54,828 nucleotides of DNA from CAZOAR01 sp964577985 (GCA_964577985.1 CAZOAR010000018.1:1-54828); one strand, 5' to 3'; positions 15,696-25,397 are shown, numbered from the stretch's first letter. Made by a program: numbers and translations. Notes: generated by a model not told the origin, from the letters alone.

Positions 15696-16734
15696 GGGAG
15701 GACTCGGCTGGCTCGAAGATGAAGGGCCTCTGGGACATATCGTCTTATCGACGCGCGTGCGACTCGCCAGGAATGTCGCCGGGCACCCGTTTACGGACAG
15801 GATAACGGCAGACGAGGAAGCGGGCATACAAAAGAAAGTCGAGATGGTCCTCAGCACGCGAGGACGCCTGAAGGACGGGACATATCTCCGGCTCAGGGAT
15901 CTGACGACGAGGGATATGATGCTTCTCCTTGAAAAACATCTCGTAAGCCAGGATTTGATAAACCGGGGAAAGAGGGCAGGGTCGATTATCAGCGAAGGGG
16001 GACGGATAAGCTTGATGATCGGTGAAGAAGACCACCTCAGGATTCAGACGCTCTTCGGTGGGCTCAATCTGGAAAAATGCTGGGAGAAGGCGGAGGATAT
16101 CGAGTCGACACTCAGAGAGGCGATCGAGTTCGCATATCATCCCAGATTTGGTTTCCTGACAGCCTGCCCTACTAACACTGGTACCGGGCTGAGGGCGTCG
16201 GTTCTAATACATCTGCCTGGATTGGTGTTGACAAAAGAGATCGGAAAAGTACTGAAGGGGATTTCGCAGATCGGGCTGACCTTTCGTGGGATATATGGTG
16301 AAGGGAGCGAGGTTGTAGGAAACTTCTTTCAGATCTCTAATCAGACCACGCTCGGGAAGAGCGAAGAAGAACTACTGGAGCATCTCGAGGGGGTTACGCA
16401 ACAGGTTATCGAATATGAGGAAAACGCGCGATCGATTCTGACGAGAGACGCGATGGATCAGCTCGAGGACAAGATCTGCCGCGCCTATGGTATTCTCCTG
16501 TACGCCAGGTCAATTGCTCTCGAAGAGGGGATGAATCTCCTGTCGGCTATCCGACTTGGAGTCAGCCTGAAACTAATACCGAGCTTGCGGGTATCTACGC
16601 TCAACAGGCTTCTGATTTATTCCCAGTCGACGCACCTTGAAGCGGGCATTGACAAGGAATTGACGCAGGAAGAACAGGACAGGGCAAGGGCGGACATGAT
16701 GCGGAAAACACTTGCGGGCGAAGCGAAGGGATGA
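15673..16734 (+). CDS. mcsB: Protein arginine kinase McsB
   Basis: Phosphoguanidino-kinase-fold enzyme that puts phospho-arginine on proteins and marks them for ClpCP. It has 353 residues. The nucleotide-binding signature STRVRLARN is at 26-34 and the catalytic cysteine loop CPTNTGTGLRAS at 165-176, equivalent to the essential Cys of the guanidino-kinase family. The C-terminal element that in characterised McsB reads RDxxRA is QDRARA here (335-340), so the first Arg of the phospho-arginine pocket is Gln. The start ATG 15673 has a near-perfect AGGAGGTG six nt upstream; the in-frame GTG at 15664 overlaps that SD and is unlikely. It is translationally nested with mcsA. Confidence 0.93.
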   Translation: MSLEKVLEGGLGWLEDEGPLGHIVLSTRVRLARNVAGHPFTDRITADEEAGIQKKVEMVLSTRGRLKDGTYLRLRDLTTRDMMLLLEKHLVSQDLINRGKRAGSIISEGGRISLMIGEEDHLRIQTLFGGLNLEKCWEKAEDIESTLREAIEFAYHPRFGFLTACPTNTGTGLRASVLIHLPGLVLTKEIGKVLKGISQIGLTFRGIYGEGSEVVGNFFQISNQTTLGKSEEELLEHLEGVTQQVIEYEENARSILTRDAMDQLEDKICRAYGILLYARSIALEEGMNLLSAIRLGVSLKLIPSLRVSTLNRLLIYSQSTHLEAGIDKELTQEEQDRARADMMRKTLAGEAKG

Positions 16735-16775
16735 TAAGTTCCGCTGAGAGCGAAATATAAGAAAGAGGTGGGATC

Positions 16776-19223
16776 ATGGACAGCAGATTTACACAGAGGG
16801 TAAGAAAGGTCCTGGCCCTTTCCAGAGAAGAGGCCGGTCGACTTCACCACAGTTATATTGGCACAGAACACATCCTGCTTGGACTGCTCAGGGAGGGGGA
16901 AGGCGTGGCCGCCGCGGTCCTGAAACAGATGGAATGCGATCTTGAAAATCTGAGGGAAAAGGTGGAGGAGGCGGTCGAGCTGGGTGGAAACACGCTCACG
17001 GTGGGAGATCTCCCGTATACCTCGAAGTCGAAGAGAGTCCTTGAATTGTCTATAGAAGAGGCTCGTTCGATGAGTCATACATATGTCGGGACTGAGCATA
17101 TACTCCTGGGCCTTCTCAGGGAGGAGAGTGGCCTGGCGGCACAGATTCTGAGGCAGCAGGGCGCCAGCTTCGAGGAGGTTAGAAAAGAAATACTGAAACT
17201 TCTCGGAACGGAGATGTCGTCTTCACCACAGAGCCTGGCCGCGGGTCCTTCGCGCAAGAAATCAAAGACTCCGGCACTGGATCACTTCTGCCGCGATCTA
17301 ACGCAACTCGCGCGCGAGGAGAAGCTGGACCCGACCATTGGCAGGGAGGAAGAGATAGAAAGGGTCATCGAGATCCTGAGCCGCAGGAAGAAGAACAATC
17401 CGGTGCTGATTGGAGAACCAGGGGTCGGCAAGACCGCGATCGTGGAGGGATTGGCGGGGCGAATAGTCAGGAGCAAGGTCGCGGAATCGATCAAGGGCCA
17501 CCGCGTCCTGTCGCTCGATATGGCTGCCGTTATCGCAGGGACAAAGTACAGAGGTCAATTTGAAGAGCGGCTCAAGGCCGTCATCAACGAGATCCAGCAG
17601 GCTAAGAATGTCATTCTCTTTATTGACGAGCTTCACACGCTTGTCGGGGCTGGTGCCGCGGAAGGAGCGATCGATGCTTCGAATATGCTGAAACCGGCTC
17701 TTGCCAGGGGTGAACTCCAGTGTATAGGGGCAACCACCCTTAATGAATACAGAAAGCACATAGAGAAGGATGGCGCGTTCGAACGGCGCTTTCAGACGAT
17801 CATAGTAAATCCTCCATCCGTGGAGGAGACCATCGAGATCCTGCAGGGGCTGCGTGAGAAATATGAAGAGCACCACAGCGTGATCATCTCGGATGAATCT
17901 ATCCGGATGGCCGCGAAGCTGTCCGACCGCTATATAGCGGACAGGTTCCTGCCGGACAAGGCAATTGACGTCATCGATGAGGCAGGCGCCCGGATTCGCC
18001 TGGCGACCCAGGTGCCTCCGGACAGCCTCCTGGAGACGGAGAAAAAGCTTGAGAAGGTGACACAGAAAAAGGACCAGGCGATCAACCAGCAGGAATACGA
18101 AAGGGCCGCTAACCTGCGGGACGAAGAACGCAAGATGAAGGCTGAAGTGGAGAACCTTCGCTCAGAGTGGCGGGAGGATCAATCGAGTAAGCGGCCGACG
18201 CTTGCAGAAGAGGATATCGCGTTTATTATTGCGAGGTGGACAGGAATCCCGGTTGTTCGCCTGAAGCAGGACGAGAGTTCAAGACTCCTCAAGATGGAGG
18301 AGGAACTGCACGAGTACATCGTAGGGCAGGAGAAGGCAATCGTGGCCATCTCCAGGGCTATCAGGAGGACAAGGGCAGGGTTGAAGGATCCGCACAGGCC
18401 GATTGGCTCTTTTATCTTCTGCGGTCCTACGGGCGTTGGCAAGACAGAACTGGCCAGATGTCTCGCCCGGTTTCTATTTGACGATCCCAAAGCGCTGATC
18501 CGAGTTGACATGTCCGAGTATATGGAGAAGCACTCTGTATCACGATTGATAGGTGCGCCCCCCGGTTACGTCGGTTATGAGGACAGCGGGTATCTGACCA
18601 AGGAAGTCCGTCGCAAGCCATATTCGGTCATTCTTCTTGACGAAATTGAGAAAGCGCACCATGACGTGTTCAATATCCTGCTCCAGGTCTTTGATGATGG
18701 TCATTTGACGGACAACTACGGCAGGAGGGTCAGCTTCAAGAATACGGTGATCATCATGACGTCCAATGTCGGCGCGAGGGACATAACGAAGGGCTCCTCG
18801 CTCGGTTTCAGCAAGAGGGACGACGCGGCATTGTACGTCAACATCGAGCAGAAGGTAAAAGAGGCCGTGGACAAGACATTCCGCCCGGAATTTCTGAACC
18901 GGATCGACGAAGTCATAGTCTTTCATCCTCTGGTCGAAGAGCACATCTCGATGATAGTCGACATTCTTATTCGAGACCTCAAGGACAGGCTCAAGGAGAG
19001 AGAGATATCCATCGCTCTGACGGATGGGGCAAGGAAGTTTCTTGTGGCGAAGGGATACGACAAGAAATTCGGAGCCAGACCTCTCAAGAGAGCTATCCAG
19101 AGGTACCTGGAAGATCCGCTTTCCGAAGAGATTCTGAAGGATTATTTTAACGACGGAGACAACATAGAGGTCTCTGAAGAAGACAACCGACTCTGTTTCA
19201 AGGTGTTGACGACGGTGGATTAG
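16776..19223 (+). CDS. clpC: ClpC-type AAA+ unfoldase of the Clp protease
   Basis: Unfolds substrates and feeds them to ClpP. The 815-residue protein has two N-terminal Clp repeats (about 5-70 and 80-145) that in ClpC bind phospho-arginine. The first AAA+ module has Walker A GEPGVGKT, and the middle domain carries a UVR motif (NQQEYERAANLRDEE). The second AAA+ module has GPTGVGKT, then the ClpP-docking tripeptide LGF in KGSSLGFSKR. The presence of a UVR and M-domain distinguishes ClpC from ClpA and ClpB. It begins at ATG 16776 with AGAGGTGGG. The mcsA-mcsB-clpC order matches the Firmicutes stress operon. clpP is not in the window. Confidence 0.95.
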   Translation: MDSRFTQRVRKVLALSREEAGRLHHSYIGTEHILLGLLREGEGVAAAVLKQMECDLENLREKVEEAVELGGNTLTVGDLPYTSKSKRVLELSIEEARSMSHTYVGTEHILLGLLREESGLAAQILRQQGASFEEVRKEILKLLGTEMSSSPQSLAAGPSRKKSKTPALDHFCRDLTQLAREEKLDPTIGREEEIERVIEILSRRKKNNPVLIGEPGVGKTAIVEGLAGRIVRSKVAESIKGHRVLSLDMAAVIAGTKYRGQFEERLKAVINEIQQAKNVILFIDELHTLVGAGAAEGAIDASNMLKPALARGELQCIGATTLNEYRKHIEKDGAFERRFQTIIVNPPSVEETIEILQGLREKYEEHHSVIISDESIRMAAKLSDRYIADRFLPDKAIDVIDEAGARIRLATQVPPDSLLETEKKLEKVTQKKDQAINQQEYERAANLRDEERKMKAEVENLRSEWREDQSSKRPTLAEEDIAFIIARWTGIPVVRLKQDESSRLLKMEEELHEYIVGQEKAIVAISRAIRRTRAGLKDPHRPIGSFIFCGPTGVGKTELARCLARFLFDDPKALIRVDMSEYMEKHSVSRLIGAPPGYVGYEDSGYLTKEVRRKPYSVILLDEIEKAHHDVFNILLQVFDDGHLTDNYGRRVSFKNTVIIMTSNVGARDITKGSSLGFSKRDDAALYVNIEQKVKEAVDKTFRPEFLNRIDEVIVFHPLVEEHISMIVDILIRDLKDRLKEREISIALTDGARKFLVAKGYDKKFGARPLKRAIQRYLEDPLSEEILKDYFNDGDNIEVSEEDNRLCFKVLTTVD

Positions 19224-19331
19224 TGAACAAGCCTGGAATGACCAGGGCGTGAGAACGATAGACCGGTTGCTGAAAGTGCCCCGCCAGAGCGCCCCCTCCG
19301 GGGGGACTGTGTATAGATTGGACCAGCCAGA

Positions 19332-21635
19332 GTGATGCTGTATTATCCCAGGAATAGCCATATCAGGGGAGAGAACCTTTTCCTCCTGTCCTGTGTTGCC
19401 CTCGTTTTTCTCGCCGCTCCCTCGCTTCTTTTCTCACAGGACATAAAGGAAATCAAGATCGAAGGCAACCAGCGTGTTTCGGCTGAGAGGATATTGCAGA
19501 CCTCTCAACTTCACACAGGCGAACCATATTCGGTTATGAAAATACAGCGGGGCATCAAGAAACTCTTTGCCACCGGCCTCTTCGAGGACGTGCAGGTTCT
19601 GGGAGGAGACCTGGATGACGGCATAATGTTGTTCGTTCGGGTCACGGAGAATCCGACCGTCAGAAATGTCAATATTGCAGGAGTAGAGGCCTTGAAGAAG
19701 AAGGATGTCATGGAAGCGGTGACAATCAAACGGGGATCGCTCCTTGACGCTTCGCAGTTGGTTGAATCCAGGAACAAGGTGCTGTCGTTGTACAGGGAAG
19801 AAGGATACCATCTGGCCAGCATCAACATCGAGATAGTACAGACGGGTGATCCAGGGCTTGTTGACCTGGACATCGAGATCGAAGAAGGGAAGAAGGTCGA
19901 AGTAGAAAAAATTGAGTTTGAAGGGAACCACTTCTTTTCGGACGATAAGTTGAGGAGCAGGATGAAGACGGAGGAAGACGGTTTCTGGCCCTGGCAGGGT
20001 ACCCACTTCAAAGAAAAAGTGCTCGAAGAGGATCTCGGTCAGAAGATAGGCCCGTTTTACCAGGACAGGGGATATATCGATTTTGTAGTGGAAAATCACG
20101 AGACGAGATTCGACCTCGAAGATGGAAAGGCGTACATCACGATCTGGGTCGATGAGGGAGAGCGCTACAAAGTGGGTGATATTGAATACGTCGGGAACGA
20201 ATTCTTCTCGAAAAGGGTACTCGAAAGTGCTATGCAAATCGAAGCGGGAAAATTCTTTTCCCAGAAGAACTATGACAAGAGCATTGCTGCGCTCTACGAG
20301 TTATACGGCAATCAAGGCTATCTCTATTCTGAGATAGTCCCTCGTATCAGAAAAGAGGGTAATACAGCGAATGTCACGTTCTACATCCGGGAAAACGACC
20401 CAGCCTACGTGAGAAGAATAATAGTGGAAGGTAATGAGGTCACCCATGAGAAGATCATACGCAGAGAGCTTGAAATCCTTCCGGGAGATCGTTTCAAACA
20501 ACAACTTCTCGTCAGATCCTATCAGGGATTGATGAACACAGGCTATTTTGAGAACGTGGATGTTCATAGAAAACCGATACCCGGAGAGAATGACGATGTG
20601 GATCTCGTCTTCGATGTTGCCGAAAAGCGCACAGGTCAAGCCAGTACGGGAGCGGGATTCGGAGCGGGAGGCGGGCTGACGGGTTTTCTGGAGCTTTCCC
20701 AGACAAACCTCTTTGGCAGGGGGCAGAGTGGCCGAATCAGGTTGGAACATGGAAGCAGGCAGACGAACTTCCAATTGAGTTTTACGGAACCATACTTCAG
20801 GGACAGCCAGACCTCCATCGGAATTGATCTTTTTCATATTGACCAGGGCTTCGTCAATGATCCCTTCAGGCGGAAATCGACGGGAGGGTCGTTGAGGTTC
20901 GGCCTGCCAGTGAAGGGCATGCCAAGTACCCGTTTCTACACTTCATATCGACTGGAAAGGTTTGATCTCCGAGCTCAGGGAAACTCCGTGGATCAGTCGG
21001 ATCCGGTATTTGAGGGTTATCCCCGGCTGTTGAGCGCGGTGACCTTGAACGTCGTCAGAGACACACGGGATAATAATTTTCATCCATCTACGGGCACTCG
21101 ACACAGCCTGTCAGCGGAGTACGCCGGCGGGATTTTCGGAGGCTCGACCGATTTTCAGAAGTACAGGATGAATTCCGCCTGGAGTATGCCCGGCTTCTGG
21201 AAGTTAAATCTGACGCTGAAGGCAAAGGCGGGGTTGGTTACCGGATATGGAAATGCAGGTTCGATCCCTCTCAACGAGAGATTTATCCTGGGGGGTATCG
21301 GACCGGGAATAGAGGGACTCAGGGGGTACGCGGACAGGTCCGTCGGTCCCATTGCGGGCAGCGGGATAAGGAGAGGCAATTCGTTTCTCCTTCTGACCGC
21401 GGAGGAGGAATTGATGATTACCAGGCAAATCTACGCGGTTCTCTTCTTCGACGCCGGGAATGCCTGGAGCAGTTTTTCCGCCGCGGACCCGGCCAATCTG
21501 AAGAAATCCGCGGGCTTTGGTGTTAGAATAGAGATACCCGGGATGGGGCCGCTGGGACTCGACATAGGGTATGGATTTGATCGTCCAGATGGCGGTGGGT
21601 TCGAGCCGCACGTCACCTTTGGCAATTTTTTCTGA
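19332..21635 (+). CDS. bamA: Outer-membrane protein assembly factor BamA
   Basis: Central Omp85 insertase of the outer membrane; 767 residues. A signal peptide (about 14-35) ends at FSQ. Five POTRA domains follow to about residue 430, recognisable from repeats such as IKEIKIEGNQRV, VRNVNIAGVEAL and VRRIIVEGNEVT. The 16-strand barrel contains the family's RGY-like turn (GLRGYADRSVGP) and ends in a terminal aromatic (TFGNFF), the beta-signal of outer-membrane proteins. The start is taken at GTG 19332, immediately followed by ATG; no strong SD is visible, so the start is soft. ompH follows, the usual bamA-skp-lpxD order. It is the sole Bam gene here. Confidence 0.94.
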   Translation: MMLYYPRNSHIRGENLFLLSCVALVFLAAPSLLFSQDIKEIKIEGNQRVSAERILQTSQLHTGEPYSVMKIQRGIKKLFATGLFEDVQVLGGDLDDGIMLFVRVTENPTVRNVNIAGVEALKKKDVMEAVTIKRGSLLDASQLVESRNKVLSLYREEGYHLASINIEIVQTGDPGLVDLDIEIEEGKKVEVEKIEFEGNHFFSDDKLRSRMKTEEDGFWPWQGTHFKEKVLEEDLGQKIGPFYQDRGYIDFVVENHETRFDLEDGKAYITIWVDEGERYKVGDIEYVGNEFFSKRVLESAMQIEAGKFFSQKNYDKSIAALYELYGNQGYLYSEIVPRIRKEGNTANVTFYIRENDPAYVRRIIVEGNEVTHEKIIRRELEILPGDRFKQQLLVRSYQGLMNTGYFENVDVHRKPIPGENDDVDLVFDVAEKRTGQASTGAGFGAGGGLTGFLELSQTNLFGRGQSGRIRLEHGSRQTNFQLSFTEPYFRDSQTSIGIDLFHIDQGFVNDPFRRKSTGGSLRFGLPVKGMPSTRFYTSYRLERFDLRAQGNSVDQSDPVFEGYPRLLSAVTLNVVRDTRDNNFHPSTGTRHSLSAEYAGGIFGGSTDFQKYRMNSAWSMPGFWKLNLTLKAKAGLVTGYGNAGSIPLNERFILGGIGPGIEGLRGYADRSVGPIAGSGIRRGNSFLLLTAEEELMITRQIYAVLFFDAGNAWSSFSAADPANLKKSAGFGVRIEIPGMGPLGLDIGYGFDRPDGGGFEPHVTFGNFF

Positions 21636-21694
21636 GGATTTGCAAGTCTACAGCAAATGAGTCAGGTACCGGATCAACGGAAGGAGAAGGATTT

Positions 21695-22222
21695 ATGAGA
21701 CAGTCTCTTTGGGGATCGATGCCGTTCCTCTTCATTTTTGTCCTCTCAGGGAGTATGCTGCGTGCCCAGGAACTCCAGATAAGATATGTGGACCTCGAAA
21801 AAGTCCTGGCAAGTGCTCCGGGGGCAGAGGAGGCTAACAAGATCTTTGACGAGGAAGTCGAGACATGGAAAGGCGAAGCTGAGGACCTCCAGGTCGAGCT
21901 GCAGGGTGAGATAGAGGAGTATGAGAACCAGAGACTCATTCTCAGCCCCGAGAAAAAAAGAGAGAAAGAAGACGCTCTGGCAGCAAAGAAAAAGGAATAT
22001 GACCGGAAGGTAGCAGAGATTCAGAACAAGATACAACAGAGGAGCACGGAGCTTTCCCAACCGATACTCGATAATATCTACAAGACTATCGAGGTAATGG
22101 CTGAACGGGAAAGCTTCGACTTTGTCTTTGAGTCGAGCCTGGGTGCGATCGTCTATGCCTCTCCTTCCCTTGATATCACGCAGCTTGTTGTTGAGGAATT
22201 GAAAAAGAACTCAGGCAACTGA
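21695..22222 (+). CDS. OmpH/Skp-family periplasmic chaperone
   Basis: Periplasmic holdase that escorts unfolded outer-membrane proteins to BamA. The 175-residue protein has a signal peptide (about 1-25, ending LRAQ), then IRYVDLEKVLAS, a typical Skp opening. Residues 45-125 are a long, highly charged alpha-helical coiled coil rich in Glu and Lys that would form the jellyfish tentacles. The C-terminal block (VIYASPSLDITQLVVEEL) matches the conserved end of the family. AAGGAG lies 9 nt before ATG 21695. It sits between bamA and lpxD as in many diderms. Confidence 0.9.
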   Translation: MRQSLWGSMPFLFIFVLSGSMLRAQELQIRYVDLEKVLASAPGAEEANKIFDEEVETWKGEAEDLQVELQGEIEEYENQRLILSPEKKREKEDALAAKKKEYDRKVAEIQNKIQQRSTELSQPILDNIYKTIEVMAERESFDFVFESSLGAIVYASPSLDITQLVVEELKKNSGN

Positions 22223-22234
22223 CACGTCGGAACG

Positions 22235-23317
22235 ATGCAGGATAAAAGGATAGAATATTCTCTATCATGGATCGCAGGTGTTGTGGGCGGCACTATCGCG
22301 GGTGATAGGGATATAGTCCTGGAAGGCGTGGCCTCCCTTGCCAGCGCGAGCGTCCGGGATATTTCATTCCTCGCGAACAGAAAATACCTGCCGATGCTTG
22401 CGAAGAGCCATGCGGGTGCGGTCATATGTCCCGAGGACCTGGAGATATCGGGCAGGAACCTCCTGAGAGTAAGAGATCCATATCTCGCTTTCGGCCAGGC
22501 AGTCTCGCTGTTTCATCCTCCTGCTGAACCATCTGCCCCGGGAGTTCATCCCACGGCACTACTCGGGGAAGATGTCGAGTTTGGCAAGTCCGTCTCGATA
22601 GGTCCATACTCAATCATAGGGGACCGTTCTTCTCTCTCCGATAATGTTGTGGTTGGTCCGCTCGTCTATTTGGGTGAAGGTGTAGAAATTGGCGAAAACA
22701 CCGTATTGGGCCCCCGAGTGACCGTCTATAATGGAGTCAGGATAGGCAGGCGATGCCTTATCCAGTCAGGTACCGTCCTGGGAGGCGACGGCTTCGGGTT
22801 CGCGCGCGAGGCGACGGGCCGTTACCGGAAGATACCTCAGGTTGGGGGGCTGGTTATCGAGGATGATGTCGAGACGGGAAGTAACTGCGCCGTCGACAGG
22901 GGCAGCCTTGATGACACTATAATAGCCAGAGGGACAAAACTGGACAACCTTGTTCATGTGGCCCATAATGTAACCGTGGGGGAGGATTCGCTACTGATAG
23001 CGCAGGTCGGTATTTCCGGCAGCACTCATGTGGGGAAGAATGTTGTGCTTGCCGGCCAGTCAGGTCTGGTGGGGCATCTGGAAATCGGAGACGGTGCCGT
23101 TGTGGGGGCACAGGCCGGTGTCACGAGATCGGTCAAGGCGGGAGAGGTCGTGTCTGGATACCCCGCCAGGCCTCACAAATATGCCTTGAAAACACAAGCG
23201 AGTTTAGTTAAGATTCCCGCGATAGTGAAGAAGTTGACGGCACTCGAGGAGAAGATCGAGAAACTCGTGAAAAATGGCGCCGATTCGGTGCCGGAAGATG
23301 AGGAGCGTTCCTTGTGA
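22235..23317 (+). CDS. lpxD: UDP-3-O-acylglucosamine N-acyltransferase
   Basis: Third step of lipid A synthesis: adds the second hydroxyacyl chain from acyl-ACP to UDP-3-O-acyl-glucosamine. The 360-residue protein has an N-terminal uridine-binding domain (about 1-100) and a left-handed beta-helix of hexapeptide repeats (about 105-310; for example VEIGENTVLGPRV). The catalytic histidine lies in VHVAHNVTVG. A C-terminal helical extension (about 315-360) is normal. The start ATG 22235 is 12 nt after ompH. Its stop overlaps the GTG of lpxC in GTGA. Length and motifs are standard. Confidence 0.95.
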   Translation: MQDKRIEYSLSWIAGVVGGTIAGDRDIVLEGVASLASASVRDISFLANRKYLPMLAKSHAGAVICPEDLEISGRNLLRVRDPYLAFGQAVSLFHPPAEPSAPGVHPTALLGEDVEFGKSVSIGPYSIIGDRSSLSDNVVVGPLVYLGEGVEIGENTVLGPRVTVYNGVRIGRRCLIQSGTVLGGDGFGFAREATGRYRKIPQVGGLVIEDDVETGSNCAVDRGSLDDTIIARGTKLDNLVHVAHNVTVGEDSLLIAQVGISGSTHVGKNVVLAGQSGLVGHLEIGDGAVVGAQAGVTRSVKAGEVVSGYPARPHKYALKTQASLVKIPAIVKKLTALEEKIEKLVKNGADSVPEDEERSL

Positions 23318-24606
23318 ACCAGATGACAATTGACAAGGAAATGTCATATGAGGGAGTTGGTCTGCACACGGGCAGTAAGACCAGGATTACATTTATGCCG
23401 GCGGAGGCGGATACCGGGATCCGGTTTGTCAGGACGGATATCGATGGCTATCCGTCGGTCGAGGCAAGCATACAGAATGTATCGGGTATAGAGAGGGGGA
23501 CTTCGCTTGAATCGAACGGGACGAGTATTCGTACCGTGGAACATGTATTGGCGGCGATACACTCGATCGGAATAGACAATCTTATCATAGAACTGAGCTC
23601 AAGCGAACTGCCGGGAACTGATGGCAGCGCGCTCCCCATCATGGAGACTCTAAGAGAAGGGGGACTCCGGGAACTGTCCTCTGAGAGGAAGATACTCCGA
23701 CTCGAGAAACCCATGAGATATAGAGAAAAAGGGGTTGATTTTTTTCTTCTCCCGAACGCTGGACTCAAGATAACGTTCCATATCGATTTTGAACATGCCC
23801 TCGTGGGGAAAGAGACGATAACTATCGATATCAATCCTGAGAGTTTTTTCAGAGAGATTGCCCCGGCCCGGACCTTCTGTTTCAGAGATGAGATAGAGAT
23901 GCTGAGAAAAGCCGGCCTTATAAAGGGTGGAAGCCTCGCCAACGCCATAGTCATAGGAAACGATGGTATCCTGAACGATGAATCTCTGCGGTTTGATGAC
24001 GAACTGGTTAGACACAAGGTTCTCGATCTGGTTGGAGATCTTTCCCTCCTCGGTGTGAGGCTGGAGTCCCATATCATAGCGTCGAAATCGGGGCACCAGG
24101 CGAACATTAATCTCGTAAGGAAGCTGGCGAAGGAATTCTTTGGTCTTGTTCCGCGCAAAGATTCCGGCATCATCCAGCTCGACATCAACCAGATTCTGGA
24201 GATTCTGCCACATCGCTACCCCTTCATTCTTGTCGACAGGATCCTTGAAATGGAGGCGGGTAAAAGGGCTGTGGGGATAAAAAACGTGACGATCAACGAG
24301 CCTTTCTTTGCAGGCCATTTCCCGGGACATCCTATCATGCCCGGTGTTCTGCAGATAGAAGCCATGGGACAGGTGGGAGGGCTTCTGCTGATGAACTCTG
24401 TTCCGGACCCCAAGAACAAGGTGGTCTATTTTATGGGGCTGGACAGGATACGATTCAGGAAGCCGATCAGACCCGGTGATCAGATACGCTTCGAACTTGA
24501 AATGCTGAAATTCAGGGAGCGAACGTGTAAGATGAGAGGAGAGGCTTTTGTGGAGGACGCGCTGATAGCGGAAGCTGAGATGATGGCGATGGTCATGGAC
24601 AAATAG
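23314..24606 (+). CDS. lpxC: Bifunctional LpxC deacetylase / FabZ dehydratase fusion
   Basis: One 430-residue chain carries two enzymes. Residues about 3-280 are LpxC, the zinc amidase that deacetylates UDP-3-O-acyl-GlcNAc, the committed step of lipid A. Zinc and catalytic motifs are EHVLAAIHSIG, RHKVLDLVGD and the distal SGHQANI. From about residue 288 the chain is FabZ, the 3-hydroxyacyl-ACP dehydratase. It has the active His in LPHRYPFILVDR and the hotdog-fold signature FAGHFPGHPIMPGVLQ. The fusion is known in Bacteroidetes/Chlorobi-type bacteria. It may balance use of hydroxyacyl-ACP between lipid A and phospholipid synthesis, which is inference. The GTG start overlaps the lpxD stop; lpxA follows after 8 nt. 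Confidence 0.95.
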   Translation: MNQMTIDKEMSYEGVGLHTGSKTRITFMPAEADTGIRFVRTDIDGYPSVEASIQNVSGIERGTSLESNGTSIRTVEHVLAAIHSIGIDNLIIELSSSELPGTDGSALPIMETLREGGLRELSSERKILRLEKPMRYREKGVDFFLLPNAGLKITFHIDFEHALVGKETITIDINPESFFREIAPARTFCFRDEIEMLRKAGLIKGGSLANAIVIGNDGILNDESLRFDDELVRHKVLDLVGDLSLLGVRLESHIIASKSGHQANINLVRKLAKEFFGLVPRKDSGIIQLDINQILEILPHRYPFILVDRILEMEAGKRAVGIKNVTINEPFFAGHFPGHPIMPGVLQIEAMGQVGGLLLMNSVPDPKNKVVYFMGLDRIRFRKPIRPGDQIRFELEMLKFRERTCKMRGEAFVEDALIAEAEMMAMVMDK

Positions 24607-24614
24607 ACACAACC

Positions 24615-25397
24615 ATGAAGAATAATTCAAACATCCACGAAACGGCGGTAATAGACCCTGTTGCATGTCTGGGCAGCGATGTCGTTGTCGGGCCGTACAG
24701 CATAATTGGTCCCGGCGTAACGGTAGGGAAGGGCACGCGGATAGGATCACATGTCCTTGTAGAGAAGGATACGGTGATAGGCGATGAGTGCAGCATTTAT
24801 AAGGGCGCTGTTCTTGGCACGGATCCACAGGATTTGAAGTACCAGGAGGGCCGGACCAGCCTCATTATCGGCGACAGGACACAGGTCAGGGAATATGCCA
24901 CCCTTCACCGTGGAGCCGCCGAACGAAGTGAGACCAGGGTCGGCTCTGATTGTTTGTTGATGGCCTACGTGCACGTGGCCCACGACTGCGTGGTTGGAGA
25001 TGGGGTTATTCTGGCAAACTCGGTCAACATGGCTGGTCACGTGGTGATTGAAGACCATGTTGTCATAGGAGGGCTTACGCCGATCCACCAGTTTGTGAGG
25101 ATAGGGAAACATGCCTTCATAGGTGGAGGCTCGAGAGTGAACAAGGACATTCCGCCATTCGTACGTGCGGTCGGCAATCCCCTCAGTCTCTCGGGTTTGA
25201 ATAGTGTCGGACTCACCAGGCGCGGATTTGAAGATAACGCACGGCTTGAACTCAAGAGGGCGTACAAGCTCTTCTTCAGGTCCGATCTCAATATCTCCCA
25301 GGCTGCCGCAAAGGCGAGGGCGGAGCTGACCGCCTTCAAAGAAGTCGACTATTTTATCGAGTTCATCGAAAATAGTGCCAGGGGAGTGACTCTCTGA
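24615..25397 (+). CDS. lpxA: UDP-N-acetylglucosamine acyltransferase
   Basis: First enzyme of lipid A synthesis, transferring a 3-hydroxyacyl chain to the 3-position of the UDP-amino sugar. At 260 residues it has the usual length. A left-handed beta-helix of hexapeptides covers about 1-190, with the catalytic His in YVHVAHDCVVG. HQFVRIGKHAFIGGGS aligns with the E. coli acyl-chain ruler, where the G173 equivalent remains Gly. That suggests a medium-long acyl chain rather than a C10 type (inference). A C-terminal helical bundle follows RRGF. Its acceptor could be UDP-GlcNAc or the 3-amino sugar, given the oxidoreductase downstream. A 227-bp gap with promoter-like elements follows. Confidence 0.94.
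   Translation: MKNNSNIHETAVIDPVACLGSDVVVGPYSIIGPGVTVGKGTRIGSHVLVEKDTVIGDECSIYKGAVLGTDPQDLKYQEGRTSLIIGDRTQVREYATLHRGAAERSETRVGSDCLLMAYVHVAHDCVVGDGVILANSVNMAGHVVIEDHVVIGGLTPIHQFVRIGKHAFIGGGSRVNKDIPPFVRAVGNPLSLSGLNSVGLTRRGFEDNARLELKRAYKLFFRSDLNISQAAAKARAELTAFKEVDYFIEFIENSARGVTL

Noticed and set aside
23650..24828. 392-codon - strand frame opposite lpxC-fabZ and lpxA
   Set aside because: Long but antisense to two enzymes with complete motifs. Its product is His/Arg/Pro-rich with no domain, so it is a shadow frame.
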